64,000 bases of DNA. It comes from Anaerolineae bacterium (lineage in GTDB: Bacteria > Chloroflexota > Anaerolineae > Aggregatilineales > Ch27). The stretch is from the NCBI GenBank assembly GCA_013178165.1, contig JABLXG010000001.1:81605-145604 (forward strand). Reading direction: 5' to 3'. Position numbers and translations under genes: made by a program. Below, one piece after another: positions 44,658 to 54,622 of this stretch (its first letter is position 1; every line of letters starts with the position of its first letter). A model generated the notes under the pieces. That model ran no database searches, was not told the origin of the DNA, and worked only from the letters and a program-made list of their open reading frames with translations.

Positions 44658-45706
44658 TCCAGCTTTACGATCTCACGCTAGATGAACTCACTGCGCTGGT
44701 CACCGGATGGGGACAGCCAGCCTACCGGGCACGCCAGATCTGGCAGTGGCTGTATGTGCAGAAGGTCACTGACATTCAGGACATGCGCAACCTGCCCGCC
44801 GATCTGAGGGCGCAACTGGCGGAGGAAACACGGCTTAACGCCCTTGAGGTAGCGCGGGAGCTGTACTCGACAGACGGCCAAACAGTCAAGTGGCTCTTTC
44901 GCCTGCCGGACGGCCAGTTGATCGAAAGCGTCCTGATGGGTTATGCGGATGGGAGACGGACAGCGTGCATCAGCACTCAGGCTGGCTGCGCGATGGGTTG
45001 TGTCTTCTGTGCGACCGGACAGATGGGTTTTGCCCGCCATCTCTCCTCAGGGGAGATTGTGGAGCAAGCGGTCTTCCTGGCAAGGTGGCTGGAGGGGCGC
45101 GGCGAACGGCTGAGCAATGTGGTGTTGATGGGCATGGGAGAACCCCTGCATAACTACGAGCAGGTCCTGGCGGCGATCCGGCGGCTGAACGCGCCGGAAG
45201 GGCTTGGTATCGGTCAGCGTCATATTACGCTCAGCACTGTTGGACTGGTGCCACAGATCCGTCGTTTTGCGGACGAGAATCTTCAGGTGAAACTGGCCAT
45301 CAGTCTGCATGCAGCGACAGACGAAGAACGATCGGCATTGTTGCCGGTCAACAGTCGCTGGCCGCTGCGTGAACTGCTTGACGCCTGCCGGTACTATATT
45401 GAAAAGACGGGCCGGCGGGTTACCTTCGAGTGGGCACTGATCGCAGGGCAAAATGACGTGCCGGAACAGGCCCATGCACTTGGTTCGCTGCTGCAGGGGC
45501 TGTTATGTCACGTCAATCTGATCCCCCTCAACCCGACTGGCGGCTATAGCGGGCAACCTTCTGATCCCGATCGTGTGGCCGCCTTCCAGGCGATTCTGGC
45601 CACGTATGGCGTCAGGAACACCGTGCGTGTGCGGCGGGGAATCGACATCAATGCTGGATGCGGGCAGTTGAAAGCGGAGGTCATCCGTTCCAGGGATGTT
45701 CGCTGA
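44654..45706 (+). CDS. rlmN: Dual-specificity RNA (adenine-C2)-methyltransferase RlmN
   Basis: 350 residues, radical SAM enzyme that methylates A2503 of 23S rRNA and A37 of some tRNAs. The iron-sulfur motif CAMGCVFC uses Cys112, Cys116 and Cys119. The methyl-carrying C-terminal Cys336 is in NAGCGQLKAE, and VLMGMGEPLHNYE is conserved. The ATG at 44654 overlaps the stop of paralogue 3 in ATGA and has GGAAG upstream; an ATG at 44636 is possible. Coupling to the secreted-protein gene is unexpected functionally. Confidence 0.94.
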   Translation: MIQLYDLTLDELTALVTGWGQPAYRARQIWQWLYVQKVTDIQDMRNLPADLRAQLAEETRLNALEVARELYSTDGQTVKWLFRLPDGQLIESVLMGYADGRRTACISTQAGCAMGCVFCATGQMGFARHLSSGEIVEQAVFLARWLEGRGERLSNVVLMGMGEPLHNYEQVLAAIRRLNAPEGLGIGQRHITLSTVGLVPQIRRFADENLQVKLAISLHAATDEERSALLPVNSRWPLRELLDACRYYIEKTGRRVTFEWALIAGQNDVPEQAHALGSLLQGLLCHVNLIPLNPTGGYSGQPSDPDRVAAFQAILATYGVRNTVRVRRGIDINAGCGQLKAEVIRSRDVR

Positions 45707-45726
45707 GGAGGCTGGCGACCACCTGA

Positions 45727-47220
45727 TCACTCTGGCTGGTTTGCCAGATCAGCATCAGCGGGGAGTGCTTCGCCAGTGTGCTGGGCGATAGCGCTGAGCA
45801 GATCATCTGAGAGGCGGCGGAGATTCTCAGCGACGATTTCCGCTGTTCGGGTAGATTCCAGGTTCTTCTGGGTAACATCGTGGATATTGCGCATGGAGCG
45901 CGTGATTTCCTCAAGGCCAGCGGCCTGCTGGTCGATGGCAATCATGATGTTGCGCATGGCGCTCATCGATTCGTTGACGTTGTCAGCCAGCTGCATGATC
46001 ACTTCGCTGGTCTGCTGTGAAAGCTTCAGCCCCTCATCTACCTGCTGATCGCCCGCCTGAGTAGCACGCACGGTTTGCCTGGTTGCCTCCTGAATCTGGC
46101 TGAGGATGGTTTGCACCTGGGCAGCAGCGTTCTGTGACTGCTGGGCCAGAGCGCGTACTTCCTCAGCTACCACCGCGAAGCCCCGCCCATGGGCGCCAGC
46201 GCGGGCGGCTTCGATGCTGGCGTTGAGGGCCACCAGGTTGCTTTGGGTGGCGATCTCGCTGACGGTGGCGATGATCTCGTCGATGCGCTGCGTTTGTTCC
46301 GCCAGTTGCACCAGGTTACGGGCGATGGCCGTAACCTGCGAGCGAATCTGGGCCATGCCGTCGGTGGTCAGGCGGATGGCATTCTGACCGTGCGCGGAGA
46401 TTTGCGCAGTTTGTTCGGAGAGTGTTGAGATGCTGCGCGCCTGGCTGCGAATCTGATCGGCCAGAGCGATGAACTCGTTCAACATGGTCACGGCCTGGGC
46501 AATCACGGCAGCCTGTTGTTCGGCGCCGCTGCTTTGTTGGCTGGTGACCATGCGGATAGCCGAGGCAGCGCGACCGAGGCCATCCGCTGTGGCGCTGATC
46601 TGCTGGGCCAGGTTTTCAAGCTGGGCACGCTGCTGGTGGATCGCATAGCTGCGCGACTCCGCTTCGACTCTCCGGGGCATGAACAGCAACACACCCAGAT
46701 GGGCAGCCAACAGCGAAAGCTGGGCCACCGGCAGGGCATTCGCTGCTGTAACCTGCCCGATCGGGATGGTTGTTGGAACCAGCCCGGAGGCTATGAAGAC
46801 TATGCTGGCTTCGATGACGTACCAGAGCAAAGTCAGGCGGGCGCCCCAGTAGTACATCACACCGGCGGAAATGGCCGCGCCCAGCGGAACGATCGCCAGC
46901 CACCATAGCGTATAAGGGACCAGAGCAAGGATATGAAGGCTGTAGGCCAGGGTTGCGCTGATTACCGACAGCCGCAGCGCCCACAGGACATAGCGCCCCC
47001 GCGCGACGACCAGCCCAGCGGCTCCCAGGGCGGCGGTAGCTGCCGCGGCAGCCAGCACCGTCCATGGTGCGCCAACGACGAGGGAGACGATTCCTAGCAG
47101 GGTGCCAGCCAGACACAATCCCAGGTTGAGCGGATCGGTGGGATAGTCCAGCATTCGCCGGGCGATATACTGGCGCAATGGCCCGATCACATCGTTCGGG
47201 GTGGGTGGCTCTTCAACCAT
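45727..47220 (-). CDS. Methyl-accepting chemotaxis-like protein with multi-span membrane sensor
   Basis: About 497 residues. Roughly six hydrophobic segments cover residues 25-190, unlike the usual two-helix periplasmic sensors. The C-terminal half is a long coiled coil with the MCP signalling tip ([20 protein letters not shown], then [14 protein letters not shown]), the part that contacts CheW and CheA. No che or flagellar genes are in the window, so it may signal to gliding, pili or a non-motility pathway. The ATG at 47220 is used; an extended -10 box lies about 60 bases upstream on this strand. Confidence 0.85.
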   Translation of the reverse strand: MVEEPPTPNDVIGPLRQYIARRMLDYPTDPLNLGLCLAGTLLGIVSLVVGAPWTVLAAAAATAALGAAGLVVARGRYVLWALRLSVISATLAYSLHILALVPYTLWWLAIVPLGAAISAGVMYYWGARLTLLWYVIEASIVFIASGLVPTTIPIGQVTAANALPVAQLSLLAAHLGVLLFMPRRVEAESRSYAIHQQRAQLENLAQQISATADGLGRAASAIRMVTSQQSSGAEQQAAVIAQAVTMLNEFIALADQIRSQARSISTLSEQTAQISAHGQNAIRLTTDGMAQIRSQVTAIARNLVQLAEQTQRIDEIIATVSEIATQSNLVALNASIEAARAGAHGRGFAVVAEEVRALAQQSQNAAAQVQTILSQIQEATRQTVRATQAGDQQVDEGLKLSQQTSEVIMQLADNVNESMSAMRNIMIAIDQQAAGLEEITRSMRNIHDVTQKNLESTRTAEIVAENLRRLSDDLLSAIAQHTGEALPADADLANQPE

Positions 47221-47276
47221 AGCTCTGTGGCACCCTCCTGCTGTCTGCACCCGGATCGCGAGGCCGGTATGCTGGC

Positions 47277-47285
47277 ATTATAGCA
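47277..47285 (-). promoter_or_regulatory. Extended -10 promoter of the MCP-like gene
   Basis: TGCTATAAT on the minus strand, a perfect extended -10 element, about 57 bases before the start at 47220. Confidence 0.55.
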
Positions 47286-47455
47286 CAGGCGCATGTTCCA
47301 GGAGGGTGTCAGGGTGGTGACAAAGGGCAGGTGAGACCTGCCAGGGATTCAGGCGGTTCTGGGCGAGTCGAGGAGGAGGCCAGGAGTCCGGGATGCCGGG
47401 AGACTGTTTGGTGCACAGGTGGGCGGCGTTCCGTTGCATGCACCTGGCCGGCGTG

Positions 47456-47483
47456 TTGCGGCGGCGATCGCAGGTGTTAGAAT
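47456..47483 (+). promoter_or_regulatory. Promoter of recF
   Basis: TTGCGG (47456-47461), a 16-base spacer and TAGAAT (47478-47483) with a TG one base before the -10 hexamer. It is 40 bases before recF. Confidence 0.5.
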
Positions 47484-47522
47484 CCCGTCTTGGGCTGATA
47501 GAACATCTGGGTACTGACCGGC

Positions 47523-48725
47523 ATGCATATTGAGCATCTGTCGTTAACGAATTTTCGCAATTTCGCCCGGCTGGAGTTGAGTCTTCCGCAAGGGCCGGTA
47601 CTGTTGTATGGCGCTAATGCGCAGGGCAAGACAAGCCTGCTGGAGGCTATCTATTACCTGGCGACGAGCACTTCGCCCTATACCACAGCCGACTGGCAGT
47701 TGATTAACTGGCAGGTGGAGCACGACGTACTGCCGTTCACGCGGTTGAGCGCGGATGTGGTTTCGCAACGCAGCCCGCTGGACCGTGTGGAGATCACGCT
47801 GGTACGGGAACTCAATGGCGGGGAACCACGCACCAAGAAGGATGTCCGGCTGAATGGCGTGCCCAAGCGGGTGATGGACCTGGTGGGCCAGATCAATGTG
47901 GTCATGTTTCTGCCACGCGATCTGAGCCTGATCGAAGGTTCCCCTGCTGAACGCCGCCGGTACATGAACGCGACGCTGTGCCAGACGGATCGGGCGTACT
48001 GCGAATCACTGGCAATCTACGAGAAGCTTCTACCACAGCGCAACGCGCTGCTCCGTGCTATTGCTGAAGGCAATGCCAACGCCGGTGAGCTGGAATTCTG
48101 GGATCAGCAACTGGCGGAACATGGTGCGCGCCTGATCGCAGGACGACAGCGGCTGTTGCGCGAACTGGAGCGGCTGGCGCAGCGCGTGCATCTGGATTTG
48201 ACCGGCAACCAGGAAACGCTGGAAGTCAGTTACCAGCCAAGCTTTGTGCCGACGGCGGAAGGTGACGGGCAGCTTTCGTTCAATATGCTGGGGCTTGACC
48301 TGCACCGCGAACTGACGGCTGAGGAGATTGTCCCGCAGTTCATGGAGGCGTTGCAGGCTCACCGCGCTGAGCAGATCGAGCGCGGCGTGACCTTGATCGG
48401 GCCGCACCGCGATGAGTTGCGTTTTCAGATCAACCAGCGCGATGTTGGCCTGTACGGGTCGCGGGGGCAGGCGCGCACGGCAGTACTCTCGCTGAAGCTG
48501 GCGGAACTACACTGGATGCGCGACGCCATCGGCGAATGGCCGATCCTGTTGCTTGACGAAGTCATTGCGGAGCTGGATGCAACCCGGCGGGCGTACCTGC
48601 TTGAACAGGTCAATGGCGCCAGCCAGGCGGTGCTGACAACCACGGATCCCGGCATCTTCACGCCGGAATTCCTGGCGCGGGCGACGCGCTGGCGTGTTGT
48701 TGAGGGACAAATTCATGCGGAGTGA
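47523..48725 (+). CDS. recF: DNA replication and repair protein RecF
   Basis: 400 residues. The N-terminus MHIEHLSLTNFRNF and Walker A GANAQGKTSLLEAIYYL are typical of RecF. Further conserved parts are FLPRDLSLIEGSPAERRRYM, IGPHRDELRF, the signature SRGQARTAVLSLKLAEL and Walker B PILLLDEVIAELD. RecF loads RecA at gaps with RecO and RecR. The gene is not next to dnaA, dnaN or gyrB, unlike in many bacteria, and it stands alone with its own promoter. Confidence 0.95.
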   Translation: MHIEHLSLTNFRNFARLELSLPQGPVLLYGANAQGKTSLLEAIYYLATSTSPYTTADWQLINWQVEHDVLPFTRLSADVVSQRSPLDRVEITLVRELNGGEPRTKKDVRLNGVPKRVMDLVGQINVVMFLPRDLSLIEGSPAERRRYMNATLCQTDRAYCESLAIYEKLLPQRNALLRAIAEGNANAGELEFWDQQLAEHGARLIAGRQRLLRELERLAQRVHLDLTGNQETLEVSYQPSFVPTAEGDGQLSFNMLGLDLHRELTAEEIVPQFMEALQAHRAEQIERGVTLIGPHRDELRFQINQRDVGLYGSRGQARTAVLSLKLAELHWMRDAIGEWPILLLDEVIAELDATRRAYLLEQVNGASQAVLTTTDPGIFTPEFLARATRWRVVEGQIHAE

Positions 48726-48802
48726 CCCCTTGCCGCGAAACCCCTTGTTACAGGCGGTGCTTTGCCGCCGGGTTGTTCCAGCTGTCTGGATTGACGCAAG
48801 GA

Positions 48803-49609
48803 TCAATATTCCTGTGGTGCCGGGCTGTCGGCACTGGCTCCTCTGGCTTCGCGGATGATCTGGACGCCAGCGCTGGCGCCGATCCGCGTGGCTCCGGCAG
48901 CGATCATCTGGCGGGCATCGGCGTAGGTACGGATCCCGCCTGAAGCTTTGACCCCCATCTCCGGGCCAACTATCCGGCGCATCAGCGCGACATCTTCCAC
49001 GGTAGCCCCGCCCGGTCCGAAACCGGTGCTGGTCTTGACGAAATCCGCGCCGGCATCGCGGCAGACTTCGCAGGCCCTGATCTTTTCATCATCAGTCAGC
49101 AGGGCGGTCTCCAGGATAACTTTGCAGAGCGCACCACCGGCCCTGGCTACACTGACAACACTATCTACATCCTCACGTACCAGGAGCCAGTCCTGGCTCT
49201 TGATCGCACCAATATTGATGACCATGTCCAGTTCGGATGCGCCGTCAGCGATTGCCTGCAATGCTTCAAACACTTTGGCTGTCGGCGTGTGCGCACCCAG
49301 CGGAAACCCGATCACTGTGCATACAGCGACATCGGGGACATCGGTGAGTAATTCGGCGCAGTAGCGGACATAGGACGGGTTAACACATACAGAGGCGAAA
49401 TGGTATTCACGGGCTTCAGCGCACAGGTGGGCGATCTGATCGGTGGTGGCATCAGGCTTGAGCAGGGTGTGGTCGATCATCCGCGCCAGATCGGAATGAC
49501 CACCGCGGCTACCGGCTGGTTTCCGGGCCTGCGGACCGGTCAGCGCACTGTTCAGGTGGTGGAACAGATTCTGGGCCAGGTTAACGACCTGGGGTGTATC
49601 AAGGGTCAT
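48803..49609 (-). CDS. deoC: Deoxyribose-phosphate aldolase
   Basis: About 268 residues, class I aldolase splitting 2-deoxyribose 5-phosphate into glyceraldehyde 3-phosphate and acetaldehyde. [15 protein letters not shown] begins the barrel, the Schiff-base lysine is in [15 protein letters not shown], and the proton relay lysine is in [10 protein letters not shown]. The frame extends back to 49732, but the ATG at 49609 gives a normal length, although its ribosome site is poor. An extended -10 box lies about 45 bases upstream. It is convergent with recF. Confidence 0.93.
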   Translation of the reverse strand: MTLDTPQVVNLAQNLFHHLNSALTGPQARKPAGSRGGHSDLARMIDHTLLKPDATTDQIAHLCAEAREYHFASVCVNPSYVRYCAELLTDVPDVAVCTVIGFPLGAHTPTAKVFEALQAIADGASELDMVINIGAIKSQDWLLVREDVDSVVSVARAGGALCKVILETALLTDDEKIRACEVCRDAGADFVKTSTGFGPGGATVEDVALMRRIVGPEMGVKASGGIRTYADARQMIAAGATRIGASAGVQIIREARGASADSPAPQEY

Positions 49610-50027
49610 AGGAGTGCTCGCTGTTTCTATCGTACATGCAGGACGCTGCGCCAATTGTAGCACGCTGGAGGTGGGGAAGGATGTCTTTGTGAGCGCAGGC
49701 GAAGTCCGTGAGTGGATCTGGATGGCAGGCAAACGAAGCGGGCGGTAGCCCGGTGAAGTGTAGTGCGGAAGGCGGGATGCGACTGATTGCGAGCCGGGTG
49801 TTGCAGCACGGGCAGGAGTGTGCCACAGGTTGCAGGCGCCCGACAGGTGATGAGGGAGTTGTCAGGGAAGCGCAGGATAGAGGCGTTTGCCAGCGGTTGA
49901 CTCCGCTAGGTATCCGTGTTAGTCTTGCTGCGCTGGCGCTCGACTGCCGGTGTCTGACCAGCGGTACGGTGAATGGAGACATCCGGGGCGCTATCGATGT
50001 TGGCGTAATCTGAGGAACAACCGCACT
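49610..50027. other. Intergenic region between divergent deoC and LysM genes
   Basis: About 420 bases. On the minus strand TGCTACAAT (49654-49662) is a probable extended -10 promoter of deoC. Open frames exist on both strands (for example 49708-50013) but have unusual composition and no ribosome site or family match. No RNA gene is recognised. Confidence 0.5.
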
Positions 50028-51617
50028 ATGAGCGATCGTCGGTTTTCTGGTATTCGCGTTTTCACAGCAGCCATCCTGCTGGTGACCAGCCTGCTGGCTG
50101 GTGGTTTGCCCGGTGTTGTGAGGCCTGTCGAGGCGCAGGAACTGCTTACGAACGGCGATTTCGAACAGGCACACGGTGATGGCATCTCGTTGACAGCGCC
50201 ACCCGGCTGGGGAGTGTGGTCCAATCAGACGAGCGGCCTGGTCGGGCGGCAGCTACGGGTCGGGCAGGAGGTAGTGTCCAGCGCCGGAATCTACCAGGGC
50301 AGCGGGTCGTTTGACGCCTATAAGGGCTGGGCAACGTACACGATTTCGCTCTACCAGACGGTGAGCGGCATACAGCCGGGTAGCCGGGTGCGCCTGAGCG
50401 CGTTTGGGCGCATCTGGAGCTGCGACAGCGATCCGAACGCCGCCACCGATCCCTGCATTACAGGCGATGGCAACGTGGTTCCGCAGACGGATTCAGGGGC
50501 GGTCTTTCGGGTTGGCATCGATCCGGCGGGCAACAATGATCCGAATGCGGCAGGTATCGTGTGGTCGGGTACCACCGCGCCATATACAGCATTCCAGCAG
50601 ATGGTAGTTGAGGCTGCCGCGGCGGCTGACCGGGTGACTGTCGTGCTTAACGCTTCCATGCAGGTGCCAAAGCGACATCAACACGTGTTCTGGGATGCGG
50701 CTTCTCTGACCCTGGTGAGCGGCTCAGCCTCGACCGGGACGGGCACGACCGGCGGCGCAGCGGTCTCAGCAGTGGCACCGGAGGTGGTTCCGCAGGGGCA
50801 GCGCGAGGATGGCTCGATTGTCCATGTCGTTCGCAGCGGTGACACGCTGGCGGCGATTGCTGTTGCCTACAATGTGCCTATCCCGGACCTGCTGGAACTG
50901 AACGGCATGACCATGGAACAGGCCCGGTTCATTCAGCCCGGTCAGGAACTGATCATTAAACGTGGCACCACGCAACCAACCACGGCCTCCGAAACCGACG
51001 CGGGAGAGTCTGCAACGGAGGGGGAACCCCCTGCGGAGGCCCCCGCTGGCGATCAGAAGCCTATAGAGGAATATGAGAGCGCGCCAGTGGCGGCGGCTGA
51101 TCTGCCGGTGATGCAGATGGCGGCGCCGGTCATAACCGGCCAGGTGTGCAGCCTGCTGTTCGATGATGGGAATGCGAACCGTCTGCGCGAGGGCGGAGAG
51201 AACCTCCTTGCTGATGGTCAGATCGTGCTGACGCAGGGCGGCGCGACAGTGAGCGCCTATACCACTGACGGCACCAGTGAGCCGTACTGCTTCTCTGACC
51301 TGACGCCGGGCACTTACCTGCTAGTGCTGACGCCTCCAAACGGCTACGGGGCAACAACGCCGGACACCTATACTGTAACTGTTCAGCCAGGCAGAACCGT
51401 GCAGGTAGCCTTTGGAGCTGCTGCCGGGTTTGTGCCACCGGCGGCGCAGCCGGCGTTGGTCAGCAACGTGCTTGGCGAGATGACTACCCAGGTGAAAGAT
51501 AGCCGCACCGGCTGGCTCGACATGCTGCGTGACTATAGCGGCGTGATCGTGCTGGGACTGGCAGGTGTTGTGTTGGTCGGCGGCGGTGGGTTGCTGGCGC
51601 TGCTGCGCAAGCGCTGA
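50028..51617 (+). CDS. Secreted LysM protein with carbohydrate-binding-like and SdrD-like domains, C-terminal anchor
   Basis: 529 residues. A signal peptide (VFTAAILLVTSLLAGGLPG) is followed by a jelly-roll, carbohydrate-binding-like domain from about 40 to 230 (LLTNGDFEQ, WDAASLTLV). A LysM domain lies at about 255-310 (HVVRSGDTLAAIAVAYNVP), then an acidic linker. A prealbumin/SdrD-like beta domain follows at about 365-460 (GQVCSLLFDDGNANRLREGG). A final membrane helix with a basic tail (LLALLRKR) ends the protein. It is probably anchored in the membrane and binds the cell wall or surface glycans. Confidence 0.75.
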   Translation: MSDRRFSGIRVFTAAILLVTSLLAGGLPGVVRPVEAQELLTNGDFEQAHGDGISLTAPPGWGVWSNQTSGLVGRQLRVGQEVVSSAGIYQGSGSFDAYKGWATYTISLYQTVSGIQPGSRVRLSAFGRIWSCDSDPNAATDPCITGDGNVVPQTDSGAVFRVGIDPAGNNDPNAAGIVWSGTTAPYTAFQQMVVEAAAAADRVTVVLNASMQVPKRHQHVFWDAASLTLVSGSASTGTGTTGGAAVSAVAPEVVPQGQREDGSIVHVVRSGDTLAAIAVAYNVPIPDLLELNGMTMEQARFIQPGQELIIKRGTTQPTTASETDAGESATEGEPPAEAPAGDQKPIEEYESAPVAAADLPVMQMAAPVITGQVCSLLFDDGNANRLREGGENLLADGQIVLTQGGATVSAYTTDGTSEPYCFSDLTPGTYLLVLTPPNGYGATTPDTYTVTVQPGRTVQVAFGAAAGFVPPAAQPALVSNVLGEMTTQVKDSRTGWLDMLRDYSGVIVLGLAGVVLVGGGGLLALLRKR

Positions 51618-51644
51618 ACGCAACGATTGGTTCATTGCTGCGTG

Positions 51645-51680
51645 ACGGGCGGCAGGTATGATACAGCCGCCCGTTTGATT
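51645..51680. terminator. Hairpin between convergent genes, possible terminator
   Basis: ACGGGCGGC (51645-51653) pairs perfectly with GCCGCCCGT (51666-51674), 12-base loop, between the ends of the LysM gene and the convergent DUF2723 gene. The plus-strand tail is TTGATT, only weakly T-rich. Confidence 0.45.
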
Positions 51681-51696
51681 CCTGTGCACTAAGTGA

Positions 51697-54603
51697 TCAG
51701 CGGCTGAGGATGAGTGATGCTCCCTGCTGGCCGAGCGCCGGATCCAGGATCGGCCAGACTTCGCTAGTGAAGGCATCGTAGACTGTCAGGGTGAGCGGCT
51801 CTGAAGCCGTTTGTTCAGCAGGGCAGGGCACGTTCAGCCAGCTGGTAACCGTCGATCCCCACCCCCACTTGAGGGTGGGGATGGTGCCGCCTGCTGGCGG
51901 TGTATTGACTGCAGCGAGCGTGCCGCAGGCCAGTTTGAAGGTCATATCCCGGTCGAGCGTGATAGAACTTCGCATAGTCATGCTAACAGCTACAGCCTGC
52001 CCGGTCCCAGACAAAGCCACTGTATCAAGACTACTCAGCACCATCTCACCAATCGAGACAAAGCGCTCTCCCTGTCGAGGGCCAGCCAGCGCCACAGTTT
52101 GTCCCAGAGGCAGGTTTAGCACACCATGCACAGCAAGCGGTTGACCATTGCGGGCAACGCTGAGCCATAATCCGCGCACAGCTTCGGTATCCGGAATATC
52201 GTGGGCAGTCGTCAGATAGCCACTGCCTGTCAGTGTGATTGACTGGCTGGCCAGTTCATGCGCCGCGCCCAGAACCGTGATGTTCCAGGTGTCATTGGAA
52301 GACGCTTCTGTCACTGCCCAGTGCAGGTATAGCCGTGCACGTCCGGGCACTGAAAGATCGTAGTCGTAGCCTTTCAGTTGCAGCCGAGCGTCAAAGGGAA
52401 TATACGACTCCCTGGTGGTAACCGGCGGCACACCAGCCAGCCCGACGGTGATCCAGCCTAAAGTCACCTGAGGTTGACCTTCCTCGTTCCGAAAGATTTG
52501 CAGGCCATCAGATGCCGGGCGGTAAAGGCCCGCCATCAACCGATAGGTTCCCGGCGGGAGCGTCCTCGGCAAATGAAGCGTGTAGTTCTGAGTGATGAAT
52601 ATTGCATTGTCCCCGTCTCCGGCCAGGAATGGCTGATCATCTCCTGCCAACAACACACCGGTGCTATCCACCAGATGAACGAACGAAGTCAGTTCTCCAT
52701 ATGGAACCGATCGCGGAAGCCGCCAGTCCAGAGCCACAACCATACGATCGCCAGCGGAGGCTGAAGCCGGGAAATGGGCATCCAGCAGAGTATAGTCCGC
52801 AAAGCGGGCTAGAGCCGTTGCTGCCGGCGGGGAGACAAACGATCCTACCTGCCAGCAGGTGCCCAGGGCGCTGAATGGCAGGCTGACATGCCGAAACGTC
52901 TCTGGATAGTAGGAACACGTGACGACGGATCGCTTGGCGCTTTCCTCTCTAATCAACCTCAGCCAGGTATCCAGAATCGGCTCAGCGCCGGCAGGAGCCA
53001 CATATCTGACCTCAACATCGGGTCGCATCGATTCCAGGGACTGCACGTACCACAACGGGGTGGCGTGATGCCAGTTAGCCAGGATGACACTACCTGGAGG
53101 GGCGGTTGCCAGGATGGCGCGAGCGTCGCCAGCAGTGTGGTCACGTTCCTGAGCTATTCGCAGACTGATCCAGGTTGGCCAGCCAGACTGAAACGCCCCG
53201 GTTATTGCCAGCGCGGTCAGCAGGGCAGCGGTGCGATTGGCGGAGCGGAAGCCCGAACTTGCCACGCCGGTGACCCAGCCGACGGCTGCGGCCAAGCAGA
53301 CATAAGCGGGAATCATGTATTCAACGGTCTGGGGGGCGCGGTAGGTGGCGCTGATCAGACTGTGTAAAGCGAACGCACTGCCCAGGGTCAACGCCAGCCA
53401 GCGGTCGCGCCAGAGCATCATTACAAAGCCAAACGCGGCCAGAATGAGACTCAACTCACCCCACTGGAAATCAATTACCTGCCCGATCAGGCGCAGCCGT
53501 TCCAGCACTTCGGGCCATGACCGGTAGTAAAGCATGTCACCGCCAAATCCTGTAGCCAGCACATGCTGCCAGAACCCCTGCCATGTGGTCAGATTGTCTG
53601 GCGCGAACAGCGCTCCGGCGGCGCCGCGAATGAGCAGGTATAGCCAGGGTGTTGCTCCGGCCAGGGCCGCCAGCAGCGCAGGTGCCCAGTGGCGCACATC
53701 GCGGATCAGCGTCGGTTGTACGGCGATGATGGCCAGAGCCAACATACTCCCCGCAAACAGCAGGGATATGTGATGGGTCACGCCAAAACCGGCCGCCAAC
53801 CCAAAGCGTAAAAGCGCCTGCCGGGCCGCTGACTCTTCATCGTTATACACGGCGCGGCGGTAGTCCAGCGTTGTGGCGATCATCAGTGTGGCAAACAGGG
53901 CCGTCATGGGCCGGATGCTGGCCTGCGTGGCGGTCGTCCAGAAAGTGACAGCGGTTCCCAGCGTGGCTGCTGCCGCCAGACCGGCCCAGCGATTGCCCGT
54001 TTCCCGCCGGATGGCCTGCGCTACCACCAGGAGGGTCAGGGCTGCTGTCACCGCGGAGAAGAGATTGACCCGCCAGGCAACATCCCCAAAGGGCAGCAAC
54101 CGCACGAAACCGCCTCCTAGGATGGTGTAGAGCGGGTAGCCGGGCGGATGAGCCACCCCCCACTTGGCCAGCACCAGCTGAAATTCGCCGCCATCGGCTG
54201 GCTGGACGCCTGGCGCCATCGTGGCCCCATAGAGCAGCAAACCCAGGAGCAGGGGAAGGATGTCCAGTAGAGCGTGACCGGCGGGCCAGCGCAGGTAGAT
54301 CGCGGACACGCTGGCAAGAATTCCACAGGTGAGCACCAGAGCCGGGTCCTGGTACGGCCACAGAACCGCGGGCAACAGGAGCAGAACCGCCGCGTTAACC
54401 AGCCGTAGACGGCGAGCTGCGGCAGTGATCACCGCGCCGATTACCAGGCCGATCAGCACGGCCACGGGCAGGCTGGGAAAGAGAAATTCGGCACTGATCC
54501 GGCAGAAAAAGAGCGCCGGAAGCAGATCGATCAGGACCTTCCAGCCACGCCGGACAGCGGGTCGCTGAGAGGCTGACTGGAAGGTCCCGCGCAGGGTTTT
54601 CAT
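51697..54603 (-). CDS. DUF2723-family membrane protein, putative glycosyltransferase
   Basis: 968 residues: about 11 membrane segments in the first half and a large extracellular beta-rich part in the second. The DUF2723 signature is clear: GVQPADGGEFQLVLAKWGVA followed by HPPGYPLYTILGG. The family includes eukaryotic TMEM260, an O-mannosyltransferase, so transfer of a sugar from a lipid carrier to surface proteins is plausible. It lies 19 bases downstream of the glycoside-hydrolase-like lipoprotein gene and is probably co-transcribed with it. Confidence 0.82.
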   Translation of the reverse strand: MKTLRGTFQSASQRPAVRRGWKVLIDLLPALFFCRISAEFLFPSLPVAVLIGLVIGAVITAAARRLRLVNAAVLLLLPAVLWPYQDPALVLTCGILASVSAIYLRWPAGHALLDILPLLLGLLLYGATMAPGVQPADGGEFQLVLAKWGVAHPPGYPLYTILGGGFVRLLPFGDVAWRVNLFSAVTAALTLLVVAQAIRRETGNRWAGLAAAATLGTAVTFWTTATQASIRPMTALFATLMIATTLDYRRAVYNDEESAARQALLRFGLAAGFGVTHHISLLFAGSMLALAIIAVQPTLIRDVRHWAPALLAALAGATPWLYLLIRGAAGALFAPDNLTTWQGFWQHVLATGFGGDMLYYRSWPEVLERLRLIGQVIDFQWGELSLILAAFGFVMMLWRDRWLALTLGSAFALHSLISATYRAPQTVEYMIPAYVCLAAAVGWVTGVASSGFRSANRTAALLTALAITGAFQSGWPTWISLRIAQERDHTAGDARAILATAPPGSVILANWHHATPLWYVQSLESMRPDVEVRYVAPAGAEPILDTWLRLIREESAKRSVVTCSYYPETFRHVSLPFSALGTCWQVGSFVSPPAATALARFADYTLLDAHFPASASAGDRMVVALDWRLPRSVPYGELTSFVHLVDSTGVLLAGDDQPFLAGDGDNAIFITQNYTLHLPRTLPPGTYRLMAGLYRPASDGLQIFRNEEGQPQVTLGWITVGLAGVPPVTTRESYIPFDARLQLKGYDYDLSVPGRARLYLHWAVTEASSNDTWNITVLGAAHELASQSITLTGSGYLTTAHDIPDTEAVRGLWLSVARNGQPLAVHGVLNLPLGQTVALAGPRQGERFVSIGEMVLSSLDTVALSGTGQAVAVSMTMRSSITLDRDMTFKLACGTLAAVNTPPAGGTIPTLKWGWGSTVTSWLNVPCPAEQTASEPLTLTVYDAFTSEVWPILDPALGQQGASLILSR

Positions 54604-54622
54604 AGTTGCCGCAGCGTGTAGA

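Noticed and set aside
49599-50174. Frames on both strands between deoC and the LysM gene
   Set aside because: There is no ribosome site or protein family pattern, and one runs into the LysM signal peptide. I treat the region as non-coding.
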